Assembly: GCA_026393735.1 (NCBI GenBank)
Contig: JAPKZP010000085.1
Location: 1 to 8,195, forward strand
Length of the DNA: 8,195 nucleotides
Direction: 5' to 3'
From: Acidobacteriota bacterium
Lineage (GTDB): Bacteria; Acidobacteriota; Vicinamibacteria; Vicinamibacterales; JAKQTR01
A model generated the notes under the pieces. The model made no database searches. It saw only the letters and a list, made by a program, of their open reading frames with translations, and was not told the origin of the DNA. Of the stretch, positions 1 through 5,158 are shown one piece after another (positions within the stretch are counted from its first letter, which is position 1; every line of letters begins with the position of its first letter). A program made the position numbers and the translations under genes.

Positions 1-1203
1 CTGGGCCTGCCGACCCTCTCGGGTGAAGGACTGTTCCTGCGCGAGCCCACCGTAGGTGATGCGAGGCACCTGGCGAAACTCGTCGCCCGCGACACCATCT
101 GGCGCCTCACCCCGCGCGCGCCGGCAACGACGGCCGGCTGGGTCCGTCTCGTTCAGCGGCTGCTGGCCGACCGATCCGCCGGCCTCGGCGTCTCCTACGC
201 GGTGACACGCGCGGAGACATCGGAGTTGATTGGTCTCGTCCTGGTCCGCCGGCTCGAACTCAAGTTCCACATCGCGGAGTGCCAGTTCCTGTTCGCCGAG
301 GCTTTCCGGCGTTCAGGCCTTCCAAGCACGAGCCTCGAGTACGTCCTGGACTTCGCGTTTAGAGACACGAGCCTCCACCGAATGGAATGCCGATCGCTCA
401 CGAGCGAGGATGAAGCCATCCTGCGTGGTCTCGGTTGTGTGGCAGAGGGGCTTCTGCGCGAGGCCTGTCAAGTGCGAGGAGGGTTCGAGGATCAGACCAT
501 CTGGTCCATGCTCCGCGCCGACTGGCAGTCCAACTCGCTTCGATCGCCGATGCGCGGGCCCGCCGGCGGCCGGTTGGACGAATCAACGCCGATGACGGCC
601 GACTCCGAGCCACTCGAGGGACTCTCGCCGTGGTCGTCCGCGTTGCCCGTGCTGACCGGATCGAGGGTCACGCTTCGGGAGATTGAGCCCGAGGATGGTG
701 AGACCCTGCTTCGCGTCCTGGAACCCGCCGACATCGAGGCGTGCATCGAGCCGCCGCCAACGACGGCCGAGATGTTCCAGCAGTACATCGGATGGGCCAG
801 ACGCCAGCGCGCCGACGGGAGAGCCGCCTGTTTCGCGATCCTCGCGGATGGCGGGCCCCGTCCCGTCGGTTTGATCCAAGTCCGCAGCCTGGCTCCGCGC
901 TTCACCGTTGCCGAGTGGGGAATCGGTCTGGCGCGAGCGAGCCGCGGAACCGGCATCGCCGAAGAGGTGACCAACCTGATCACGCCGTTTGTCTTCGACA
1001 CGCTTGGCGCACATCGGCTGGAGGCACGAACCAGCGCGGGGAATGCCGCCGCAATCGGGTCGCTCCGGCGCCTCGGGGCCGTCAGGGAAGCCTGCCTGCG
1101 TCAGTCGTTCCTGAAGCAGGGCGAGTACCGGGACGATGAGCTGTGGGCCGTGACCGACAGCGATTGGCGCCGGCGCGTCACCAGAAGCCGACCTGGATGC
1201 TGA
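1..1203 (+). CDS. Tandem GNAT N-acetyltransferase (RimJ/RimL type), 5' end outside window
   Basis: The frame is open from the first base, so the start lies upstream; 400 codons are visible before TGA. Two GNAT domains follow one another, at about residues 8-177 and 214-390, joined by a Pro/Gly/Ser-rich linker. Both end in the pattern usual for RimJ/RimL-type enzymes, with a 'LRxLG' helix, a basic strand and a terminal D-W. The second domain keeps the acetyl-CoA loop as RGTGIA (about 315-320) and the helix 'SAGNAAAIGSLRRLGA'. In the first domain the loop is altered (RRSGLP) and the usual Asn after strand 5 is replaced (TSEDEAI), so it may be structural rather than catalytic. The family moves acetyl groups from acetyl-CoA to protein N-termini or small amines; the substrate here cannot be told. 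The gene converges on the rhodanese gene with a 9-nt gap. The fold call is firm and the substrate unknown. Confidence 0.92.
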   Translation: MGLPTLSGEGLFLREPTVGDARHLAKLVARDTIWRLTPRAPATTAGWVRLVQRLLADRSAGLGVSYAVTRAETSELIGLVLVRRLELKFHIAECQFLFAEAFRRSGLPSTSLEYVLDFAFRDTSLHRMECRSLTSEDEAILRGLGCVAEGLLREACQVRGGFEDQTIWSMLRADWQSNSLRSPMRGPAGGRLDESTPMTADSEPLEGLSPWSSALPVLTGSRVTLREIEPEDGETLLRVLEPADIEACIEPPPTTAEMFQQYIGWARRQRADGRAACFAILADGGPRPVGLIQVRSLAPRFTVAEWGIGLARASRGTGIAEEVTNLITPFVFDTLGAHRLEARTSAGNAAAIGSLRRLGAVREACLRQSFLKQGEYRDDELWAVTDSDWRRRVTRSRPGC

Positions 1204-1212
1204 AGCACTTCC

Positions 1213-1758
1213 TCAACGGCTGAGCGATTCAGCACGTCCCTCCTTCTCGATCGGATAACCCCGTTCGATCCAATCGGCCCGGAAGCTGTCCGGCAGGATC
1301 AGCACGCGCACCTTGGTGAACCCCAGGCCATTCAGCGCCGTGTAGGCCGGGCGGAGATTCGGGCAGTCACGCAGCGGGCAGCACCCGCAGTAGATCACGA
1401 GATTGGTCGACCGCGGGAGCGTCTGCGCCCACGCCGTCAGGCTCGAGAGGCCCAACGGATCCGACGCCGGGCCGTGCAGGACGGCGCCCGGGATATGGGC
1501 GACCCGGTAGAGGAACGCCGGTGCCGTGCAGACGACGACGGGCTTGTCTGGTCCGGCGGCAGCGGCGAGTTCCTTCGCGAAATCAGCCGGCATCACGGTG
1601 TTCGTGCCCCACGGCTCTCCGGCGGCGGCCGCGCCGGTCGTTTCAGTGGCGCAGGCCGCCGACAGGGTCAGGATCGCCGCTGCCGCGACCACGGGGATGA
1701 AGCGCGATCGCCTGGTGGCGGCCTGGCTGGGCTGGCGGTTTCGCCGAATCTCGGTCAT
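1213..1758 (-). CDS. Exported rhodanese-like protein with Cys-rich active loop
   Basis: This is a 181-residue protein with a basic N-terminus, a hydrophobic stretch (about 20-35) and a possible but imperfect lipobox (LSAAC, Cys36). It is therefore probably exported, either as a lipoprotein or cleaved nearby. The rest is one rhodanese-like domain: 'KPVVVCTAP' early, 'HIPGAVLHGP' in the middle (the family's 'hIpGAi' element), then YCGCCPLRDCPN at about 123-134 where the catalytic Cys loop belongs. Cys124 aligns with the usual persulfide Cys, with further Cys at 126, 127 and 132. Rhodaneses carry sulfane sulfur or act as redox and binding modules; which applies here is not visible. The ATG at 1758 was chosen because GAGGA lies 5 nt upstream; an in-frame ATG at 1785 has no such site. 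The gene lies 110 nt downstream of the LOV-phosphatase on the same strand. Confidence 0.87.
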   Translation of the reverse strand: MTEIRRNRQPSQAATRRSRFIPVVAAAAILTLSAACATETTGAAAAGEPWGTNTVMPADFAKELAAAAGPDKPVVVCTAPAFLYRVAHIPGAVLHGPASDPLGLSSLTAWAQTLPRSTNLVIYCGCCPLRDCPNLRPAYTALNGLGFTKVRVLILPDSFRADWIERGYPIEKEGRAESLSR

Positions 1759-1900
1759 GACATTCCTCGCTGCTCTCAAGTGCATCCAGCCAGCGGCCGG
1801 CGCAGAACGCCCGCGCCTCCTCCAGCGTCACGAAACCGTCGCCGCTCCTGTCGAACTGGTGCTGCCCGCTAACGCCGCTCCACGGCCAGCAGCGAGACAT
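1643..1900 (-). CDS. Short EF-hand-bearing reading frame, possible gene remnant
   Basis: This 85-codon frame contains a textbook EF-hand loop, DRSGDGFVTLEE, at residues 17-28 (bases 1817-1852). Asp, Ser, Asp, Thr and Glu stand at loop positions 1, 3, 5, 9 and 12, and Gly at 6. A plausible exiting helix follows (ARAFCAGRWLDAL). The loop lies in the 110-nt gap between the LOV-phosphatase stop and the rhodanese start, where no other gene claims the sequence. The start ATG lies inside the 3' end of the phosphatase gene in another frame and has only a weak ribosome site. The entering helix looks cut short (QHQFD), and the C-terminal half overlaps the rhodanese signal peptide and looks like random GC-rich coding. 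It could be a small calcium-binding protein, a decayed EF-hand gene or a frameshifted piece. The motif is clear; its being a gene is not. Confidence 0.3.
   Translation of the reverse strand: MSRCWPWSGVSGQHQFDRSGDGFVTLEEARAFCAGRWLDALESSEECHDRDSAKPPAQPGRHQAIALHPRGRGSGDPDPVGGLRH
1764..1768 (-). promoter_or_regulatory. Shine-Dalgarno site of the rhodanese gene
   Basis: On the minus strand this reads GAGGA, 5 nt before the ATG at 1758. It decides the start in favour of 1758 over the in-frame ATG at 1785. Confidence 0.6.
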
Positions 1901-3101
1901 CGTCTTTCAACGAGTCGCCGCACCAGGCACGGACGGCTTTGGCGACCAGGTCGAGCCCGGTCCGCAGCGGCTGGTCTCGCCATCGAGCGATCTCATCGAG
2001 GAGGCGGGCGTGCCCGAACTCCTCTTCGGCCGCATCGAGCGCCTCGATTACGCCGTCCGTGTACAAGTACAGGCGGTCGCCCGGTTCAAGCGTCAGGCTC
2101 TCGTCGGTGAATTCCGCCTCGTCCATCATGCCGATCGGCAGGCCCACGCCTGCCACCGGCACGGGGGGATCGCCTCTGCGCAGCAGCACCGGCGCCGGAT
2201 GGCCGGCCATCACGTACTGGAACCGCCCGGTCGTCTGTTCGATCACGCCGTAGACGAGCGTGAAGTACTGCCGCGTGCGGTCCATAGGGAACTGGCGGTT
2301 CAGGCGTTCGGCGACCCGCGAGGGCGCCAGCACCGTCGGCGCGGCGCCCGTGCCGTCGGTGAGCAGCGCCCCTTCCACCGTGGGCGACAGCAGATGCGTC
2401 AGCGTAAACGACAGCAGGGCGGCTCCGACGCCGTGGCCGCTCACGTCCAGGACGTAGAGACCGAGGCGGTTATCGGGAAGCGGGACGATGCCCACGCCAT
2501 CGCCGGCGAGATCGTCGCAGGGATGAAAGGCGTGCGCGATGCGCAGGCCGCCGACCTCGACCTCGGGCGGGGGCAGCAGGGCCTGCTGCACGCGCGCGGC
2601 CAGCTTCAGGTCCTGCTCGAGGGCCGCCTTTGAGCGGCGCAGGCTGTCCTCGGCCAGGCGGCGCGCTGTGACATCAGACTGGATGCCGATGAAGTGGGTG
2701 ACCTCTCCCGACGAGTCGCGGACGGGCGTGATCGACAGGCGGTTCCAGAACGTCGTGCTGTCTTTGCGGTAGTTCAGGATCTCGACGACGCACTCACGAT
2801 GCTCGCGAAGGGCGGCCCTGATCTCCGCAACCGCGTTGGCGTCGCTGTCCGGCCCCTGCAGAAAACGGCAGTTCCGGCCCAGCACTTGCGCCACCGGGTA
2901 GCCGGTCATGCGCTCGAAGCCTTCGTTGACGTAGATCAGCGGCCGATCGGGCTGTCGCGCGTCGGCAATGGTGACGCCTTCGGCCGCCACGTCGAGCGCA
3001 CGGTCCTTCAGCTCCAGCCAATCGGCCACTTGTCCCGGCCAGCCAGCGGTTGTCGGCTGTCCTGTCCTGTCGCCCATCAACGCCTCACCAATTCGCCCCA
3101 T
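1869..3101 (-). CDS. LOV-domain photoreceptor fused to SpoIIE/PP2C serine phosphatase
   Basis: This is a 410-residue, apparently cytosolic protein. A PAS domain of LOV type (about 33-147) carries GRNCRFLQG with the photoactive Cys at 78. It also has the flavin-contact set of the family: Asn77, Arg79, Gln82, Arg95, Asn110 (LNYRK), Asn120 (FWN) and Gln141 (IGIQSDVT). A charged helical linker (about 148-175) leads into a SpoIIE/RsbU-type PP2C domain (about 180-410). Its metal-binding acidic residues include Asp201 (LAGDG), Asp219 (LDVSGHG), Asp349 (YTDGV) and Asp400-401 (KDDVS). LOV domains form a flavin-Cys adduct in blue light, and RsbU-like phosphatases dephosphorylate anti-sigma-factor antagonists. 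Light-controlled partner switching is therefore the likely role, but no STAS or anti-sigma kinase gene is in the window. The start at 3101 has TAGCGT 6 nt upstream; an alternative ATG at 3077 has GAGG 5 nt upstream. Confidence 0.92.
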   Translation of the reverse strand: MGRIGEALMGDRTGQPTTAGWPGQVADWLELKDRALDVAAEGVTIADARQPDRPLIYVNEGFERMTGYPVAQVLGRNCRFLQGPDSDANAVAEIRAALREHRECVVEILNYRKDSTTFWNRLSITPVRDSSGEVTHFIGIQSDVTARRLAEDSLRRSKAALEQDLKLAARVQQALLPPPEVEVGGLRIAHAFHPCDDLAGDGVGIVPLPDNRLGLYVLDVSGHGVGAALLSFTLTHLLSPTVEGALLTDGTGAAPTVLAPSRVAERLNRQFPMDRTRQYFTLVYGVIEQTTGRFQYVMAGHPAPVLLRRGDPPVPVAGVGLPIGMMDEAEFTDESLTLEPGDRLYLYTDGVIEALDAAEEEFGHARLLDEIARWRDQPLRTGLDLVAKAVRAWCGDSLKDDVSLLAVERR

Positions 3102-3113
3102 CGCCGGACGCTA
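3102..3113 (-). promoter_or_regulatory. Putative leaderless promoter -10 of the LOV-phosphatase gene
   Basis: On the minus strand TAGCGT (3108-3113) is followed by 6 nt and then the ATG at 3101. This is the same spacing as three of the plus-strand candidates in this window. No convincing -35 hexamer was found. Confidence 0.35.
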
Positions 3114-3171
3114 CCCGCTGATCTCGGCAGGTCGGACGCGAGGGACAGGTTACTACGACCTCGGAATTCGT

Positions 3172-3345
3172 GTCGGGGATCCCGATGCGGGGGTGCCAGG
3201 GGGGCGAATCGGTTCGCCGGTGCGTTCGCGGCGTCAACCCCCCGCATTCGTCGACGGCCACTGCCCGCTCTGCGGGATCGGGATCCCGGACGCCAATCCA
3301 GGCGTCCCAACGACAACGGCGGCAAGAGCGACACGAGCGTGTCGC
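3172..3345. repeat. Hairpin-dense intergenic element with nested inverted repeats
   Basis: This is the core of the 345-nt divergent gap (3102-3446), where no gene is credible. By eye it holds an outer 15-nt inverted repeat, 3172-3186 against 3277-3291, with 14 matches. Inside are a perfect 9-bp pair, 3185-3193 with 3239-3247 (ATGCGGGGG), an inner hairpin GGCGAA-TCGG-TTCGCC at 3203-3218, and CCCGC-TCT-GCGGG at 3264-3276. Just outside are GGACGCC-AATCCA-GGCGTCC (3288-3307) and GCGACAC-GAGC-GTGTCGC (3328-3345). It could be a REP- or MITE-like palindromic element, a structured RNA or stacked operators. No target-site duplication or transposase is visible. The rest of the gap shows nothing beyond the promoter and ribosome site listed separately. 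Confidence 0.4.
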
Positions 3346-3429
3346 CTGCGCTGCCACCGTTTCCGGCATGCTCAAGCGCCCCGTGCCGCCCGTGCTCAAT
3401 CCTGAGCCGTTCAGTCTGTCGGGTGCCTC

Positions 3430-3435
3430 AAGGAG
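3430..3435 (+). promoter_or_regulatory. Shine-Dalgarno site of the fasciclin gene
   Basis: AAGGAG lies 11 nt before the ATG at 3447. It supports that start over the much longer in-frame opening that runs upstream across the divergent gene. Confidence 0.6.
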
Positions 3436-3446
3436 TTCTGTCGACC

Positions 3447-3929
3447 ATGCGTAAGTTGTTCGCCTCCGCTCTCGTGTTCATGCTCGTCATCACCAGCGCC
3501 GCCGGTCTTCGCGCCAGCGAGCCCCAGGCCAAGGACATCGTCGACACCGCCGTCGCGGCGGGAAGCTTCAAGACCCTGGCCGCGGCCCTGACCGCTGCCG
3601 GCCTCATCGACACGCTGAAGGGCGCGGGCCCGTTCACCGTCTTTGCCCCGACAGACGAGGCGTTCGCCAAGCTGCCGGCGGGTACCCTCGACGCGCTGCT
3701 GAAGGACAAGGCCAAGCTGACGGCCATCCTGACCTACCACGTCGTGGCGGGCAAGGTGATGGCGGCTGATGTGGTGAAGCTGAAGGAAGCCAAGACCATC
3801 CAGGGCCAGTCGGTGAAGATCGATGCGAGCAAGGGCGTCAAGATCGACGGCGCCAACGTCGTCAAGGCGGACATCGTCTGCTCGAACGGCGTCATTCACG
3901 TGATTGACTCGGTCATCCTCCCGAAGTAG
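3447..3929 (+). CDS. Secreted fasciclin (FAS1) domain protein
   Basis: This 160-residue protein has a Sec signal peptide at about 1-24 (MRKLFASALVFML, cleavage near 'GLRASE') followed by one FAS1 domain filling the rest. Both hallmark motifs are present: H1 as GPFTVFAPTDEAFAKLP (about 61-77) and H2 as NGVIHVIDSVILPK at the very C-terminus, with the 'ILTYHVVAGKV' element between them. The length is normal for a single-FAS1 bacterial protein of the MPB70 type. FAS1 domains act in adhesion or matrix binding outside the cytoplasm; the ligand here is unknown. The gene is transcribed away from the LOV-phosphatase, across the hairpin-rich gap. A G/C-rich hairpin follows the stop codon, and a separate promoter-like hexamer precedes the next gene, so it is probably monocistronic. 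Confidence 0.93.
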   Translation: MRKLFASALVFMLVITSAAGLRASEPQAKDIVDTAVAAGSFKTLAAALTAAGLIDTLKGAGPFTVFAPTDEAFAKLPAGTLDALLKDKAKLTAILTYHVVAGKVMAADVVKLKEAKTIQGQSVKIDASKGVKIDGANVVKADIVCSNGVIHVIDSVILPK

Positions 3930-3936
3930 ATGAGAC

Positions 3937-3954
3937 GCCCCTGCCCCCAGGGGT
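3937..3954 (+). terminator. Hairpin after the fasciclin gene
   Basis: CCCCTG (3938-3943) pairs with CAGGGG (3948-3953) around a CCCC loop, with a G-T closing pair, starting 8 nt after the stop. There is no T-tract, so a classical intrinsic terminator is doubtful, although GC-rich genomes often lack one. Confidence 0.4.
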
Positions 3955-4067
3955 GATCTGGCGCGGTGCGGCCCCTCGATTGGGCCGGCCGCGCCGGATT
4001 CGTTTCACCTGACGTTCCGGCAGGGGCGAGGCGAATGGCGCGCGCGCCGCACAGCCTCCTTTCGCGC

Positions 4068-4079
4068 TACGCTACTGAC
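4068..4079 (+). promoter_or_regulatory. Putative leaderless promoter -10 of the ion channel gene
   Basis: TACGCT (4068-4073) lies 6 nt before the ATG at 4080. There is no Shine-Dalgarno sequence before that ATG, which supports a leaderless start. An overlapping TACTGA lies even closer to the start. Confidence 0.35.
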
Positions 4080-4901
4080 ATGATCCACCTCTGCCGCCGG
4101 ATCGCGTCGAGCCGCTGGTTCCAGAACGGCGCTCTCGCGGTCATTGTCGCGAACGCCGTTCTGATCGGAGTTGAGACCTCTCCTGCGCTGTGGGACCGCT
4201 ACGGGGGTGTCTTCGACGTCCTGAACGTCGCCGTCCAGGCGATCTTCGTCGTCGAGATTGCGGTGCGCCTGCTCGCGTGTGGCCCGCGCGTCCACCGCTT
4301 CTTCCTCGACGGCTGGAACGTCTTCGACTTCACGATCGTTGCGCTCTCGCTCCTTCCGGCGGCCGGTCCCTTCGCCACGGTGGCCCGTCTCGCGCGGCTG
4401 CTGCTCGCGCTGCGGGTCGTGTCGGCCCTGCCCGAGTTGCGCCTCATCGTGGCGACGATGCTGCGGTCGATCCCGTCGCTCGCCAACGTCGTCGTGCTGC
4501 TCGGCCTGATCCTCTACGTGTACGCGGTTGTGGGGGTGCACCTGTTCGCCGGCGTCGATCCGGGCAACTGGGCGTCGCTGCCCCGCGCCGGGCTCACCCT
4601 GTTCGAGATCCTGACCCTCGAGGGCTGGGTCGATCTCATGAACACGTCGCTCGCGGCGACCGGTTGGGCGTGGATCTACTACGTGAGCTTCGTGGTGCTC
4701 GCCGTCTTCGTGGTCGTCAACCTGTTCATCGCGATCGTGATCAATAACCTCGAGGCGGCGAAGCGGGACGAGCATGTCCGCACGGACTCGCAGACCGGGG
4801 CGCTGGCCGCGCGCCTCGCCGGGATCCGGGATCAGTTGGAGGCGATCGAATCGGCGCTGCGCGCCGGGCATGATGTGCCGGGTGCGCACCAGCCGGAGTA
4901 G
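4080..4901 (+). CDS. Single-domain voltage-gated cation channel (BacNav/Cav-like)
   Basis: This 273-residue protein has the full six-helix plan. S1 is about 14-32. S2 (44-66) carries acidic Glu59, and S3 (77-95) has the WNVFDF motif with Asp83. S4 (98-116) has Arg103, Arg106 and Arg112. S5 is about 132-158, the pore loop about 170-190, and S6 198-222 ends in 'LFIAIVINNLE'. The C-terminal tail (about 240-262) is a likely coiled coil (LAARLAGIRDQLEAIESAL), as in homotetrameric bacterial channels. The filter is TLEGWVD (179-185), where Na channels have TLESWS; the Gly at position 4 matches the filter type described for the Ca-selective channel CavMr. The third gating Arg position of S4 is Leu109. 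ATG 4080 was chosen from the homology start and promoter spacing; in-frame ATGs lie at 3966 and 4035. Channel identity is firm; calcium selectivity is inferred. Confidence 0.92.
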   Translation: MIHLCRRIASSRWFQNGALAVIVANAVLIGVETSPALWDRYGGVFDVLNVAVQAIFVVEIAVRLLACGPRVHRFFLDGWNVFDFTIVALSLLPAAGPFATVARLARLLLALRVVSALPELRLIVATMLRSIPSLANVVVLLGLILYVYAVVGVHLFAGVDPGNWASLPRAGLTLFEILTLEGWVDLMNTSLAATGWAWIYYVSFVVLAVFVVVNLFIAIVINNLEAAKRDEHVRTDSQTGALAARLAGIRDQLEAIESALRAGHDVPGAHQPE

Positions 4902-5026
4902 TGCGCTTCCCGGGCTTCAGGATCGAACGACACACCAGCGACGCCGTGCCCTTCAAGCCGTGCTTCGAGTCGTGCGGGCGGAACTCCGTGTCTCTGCACG
5001 TGACGATGAAATGGGGCCCCGCAGGT

Positions 5027-5038
5027 TATGATCGGGGG
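5027..5038 (+). promoter_or_regulatory. Putative promoter -10 upstream of the sulfatase
   Basis: TATGAT (5027-5032) is followed by 6 nt and an ATG at 5039. Transcription from here would give either a leaderless short frame or a leader of about 100 nt ahead of the sulfatase start at 5140. A -35 match is weak. Confidence 0.45.
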
Positions 5039-5158
5039 ATGACGACGTCCGGTTGGCGCTTTGGCGGACCGGGGCCCGAGCGCCTCATCGGCCAGCCGAT
5101 CGACCGGATCGCGGCAGCCGCACGTGGAGGATCAGCGTCATGCTCGTCTCTCGTGTGA
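5039..5158 (+). CDS. Possible 39-residue leader frame before the sulfatase
   Basis: The ATG sits 6 nt after TATGAT, the spacing expected of a leaderless start. The frame runs 39 codons and ends in TGA 19 nt inside the sulfatase gene, in another frame. The product (MTTSGWRFGG... ending CSSLV) has no recognised domain, signal peptide or membrane segment. The overlap with the sulfatase start would allow translational coupling. It could equally be a chance frame within an untranslated leader. The 137 bases before it, from the channel stop, show no other gene. Confidence 0.25.
   Translation: MTTSGWRFGGPGPERLIGQPIDRIAAAARGGSASCSSLV
5126..5130 (+). promoter_or_regulatory. Shine-Dalgarno site of the sulfatase gene
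   Basis: GGAGG lies 9 nt before the ATG at 5140. It favours 5140 over the in-frame ATG at 5053, whose extra 29 residues precede the signal peptide and resemble nothing. Confidence 0.6.

Noticed and set aside
1198..1234. TGCTGAA/TTCAGCA inverted repeat between the convergent GNAT and rhodanese genes
   Set aside because: A 7-bp stem with a 23-nt loop lying partly inside both coding ends, with no T-tract; too weak to call a bidirectional terminator.
1526..2110. 194-codon plus-strand frame opposite the rhodanese and phosphatase genes
   Set aside because: Composition is that of an antisense shadow, and both minus-strand genes have clear motifs.
2694..3446. In-frame upstream extension of the fasciclin gene
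   Set aside because: The extension overlaps the LOV-phosphatase on the other strand and would bury the signal peptide; AAGGAG and the signal peptide both point to 3447.
4005..4889. Long minus-strand open frame opposite the ion channel
   Set aside because: Its product is rich in Arg, Asp, His and Gln repeats with no domain, a common antisense shadow in GC-rich genes; the plus-strand channel is unmistakable.
5053..5139. Earlier sulfatase start
   Set aside because: It adds 29 Arg/Pro-rich residues before a complete signal peptide and has no ribosome site as good as GGAGG before 5140.
4901..5158. 85-codon frame from a GTG overlapping the channel stop
   Set aside because: No recognisable domain and no ribosome site; only its last 39 codons have a promoter-linked ATG, and even those are doubtful.
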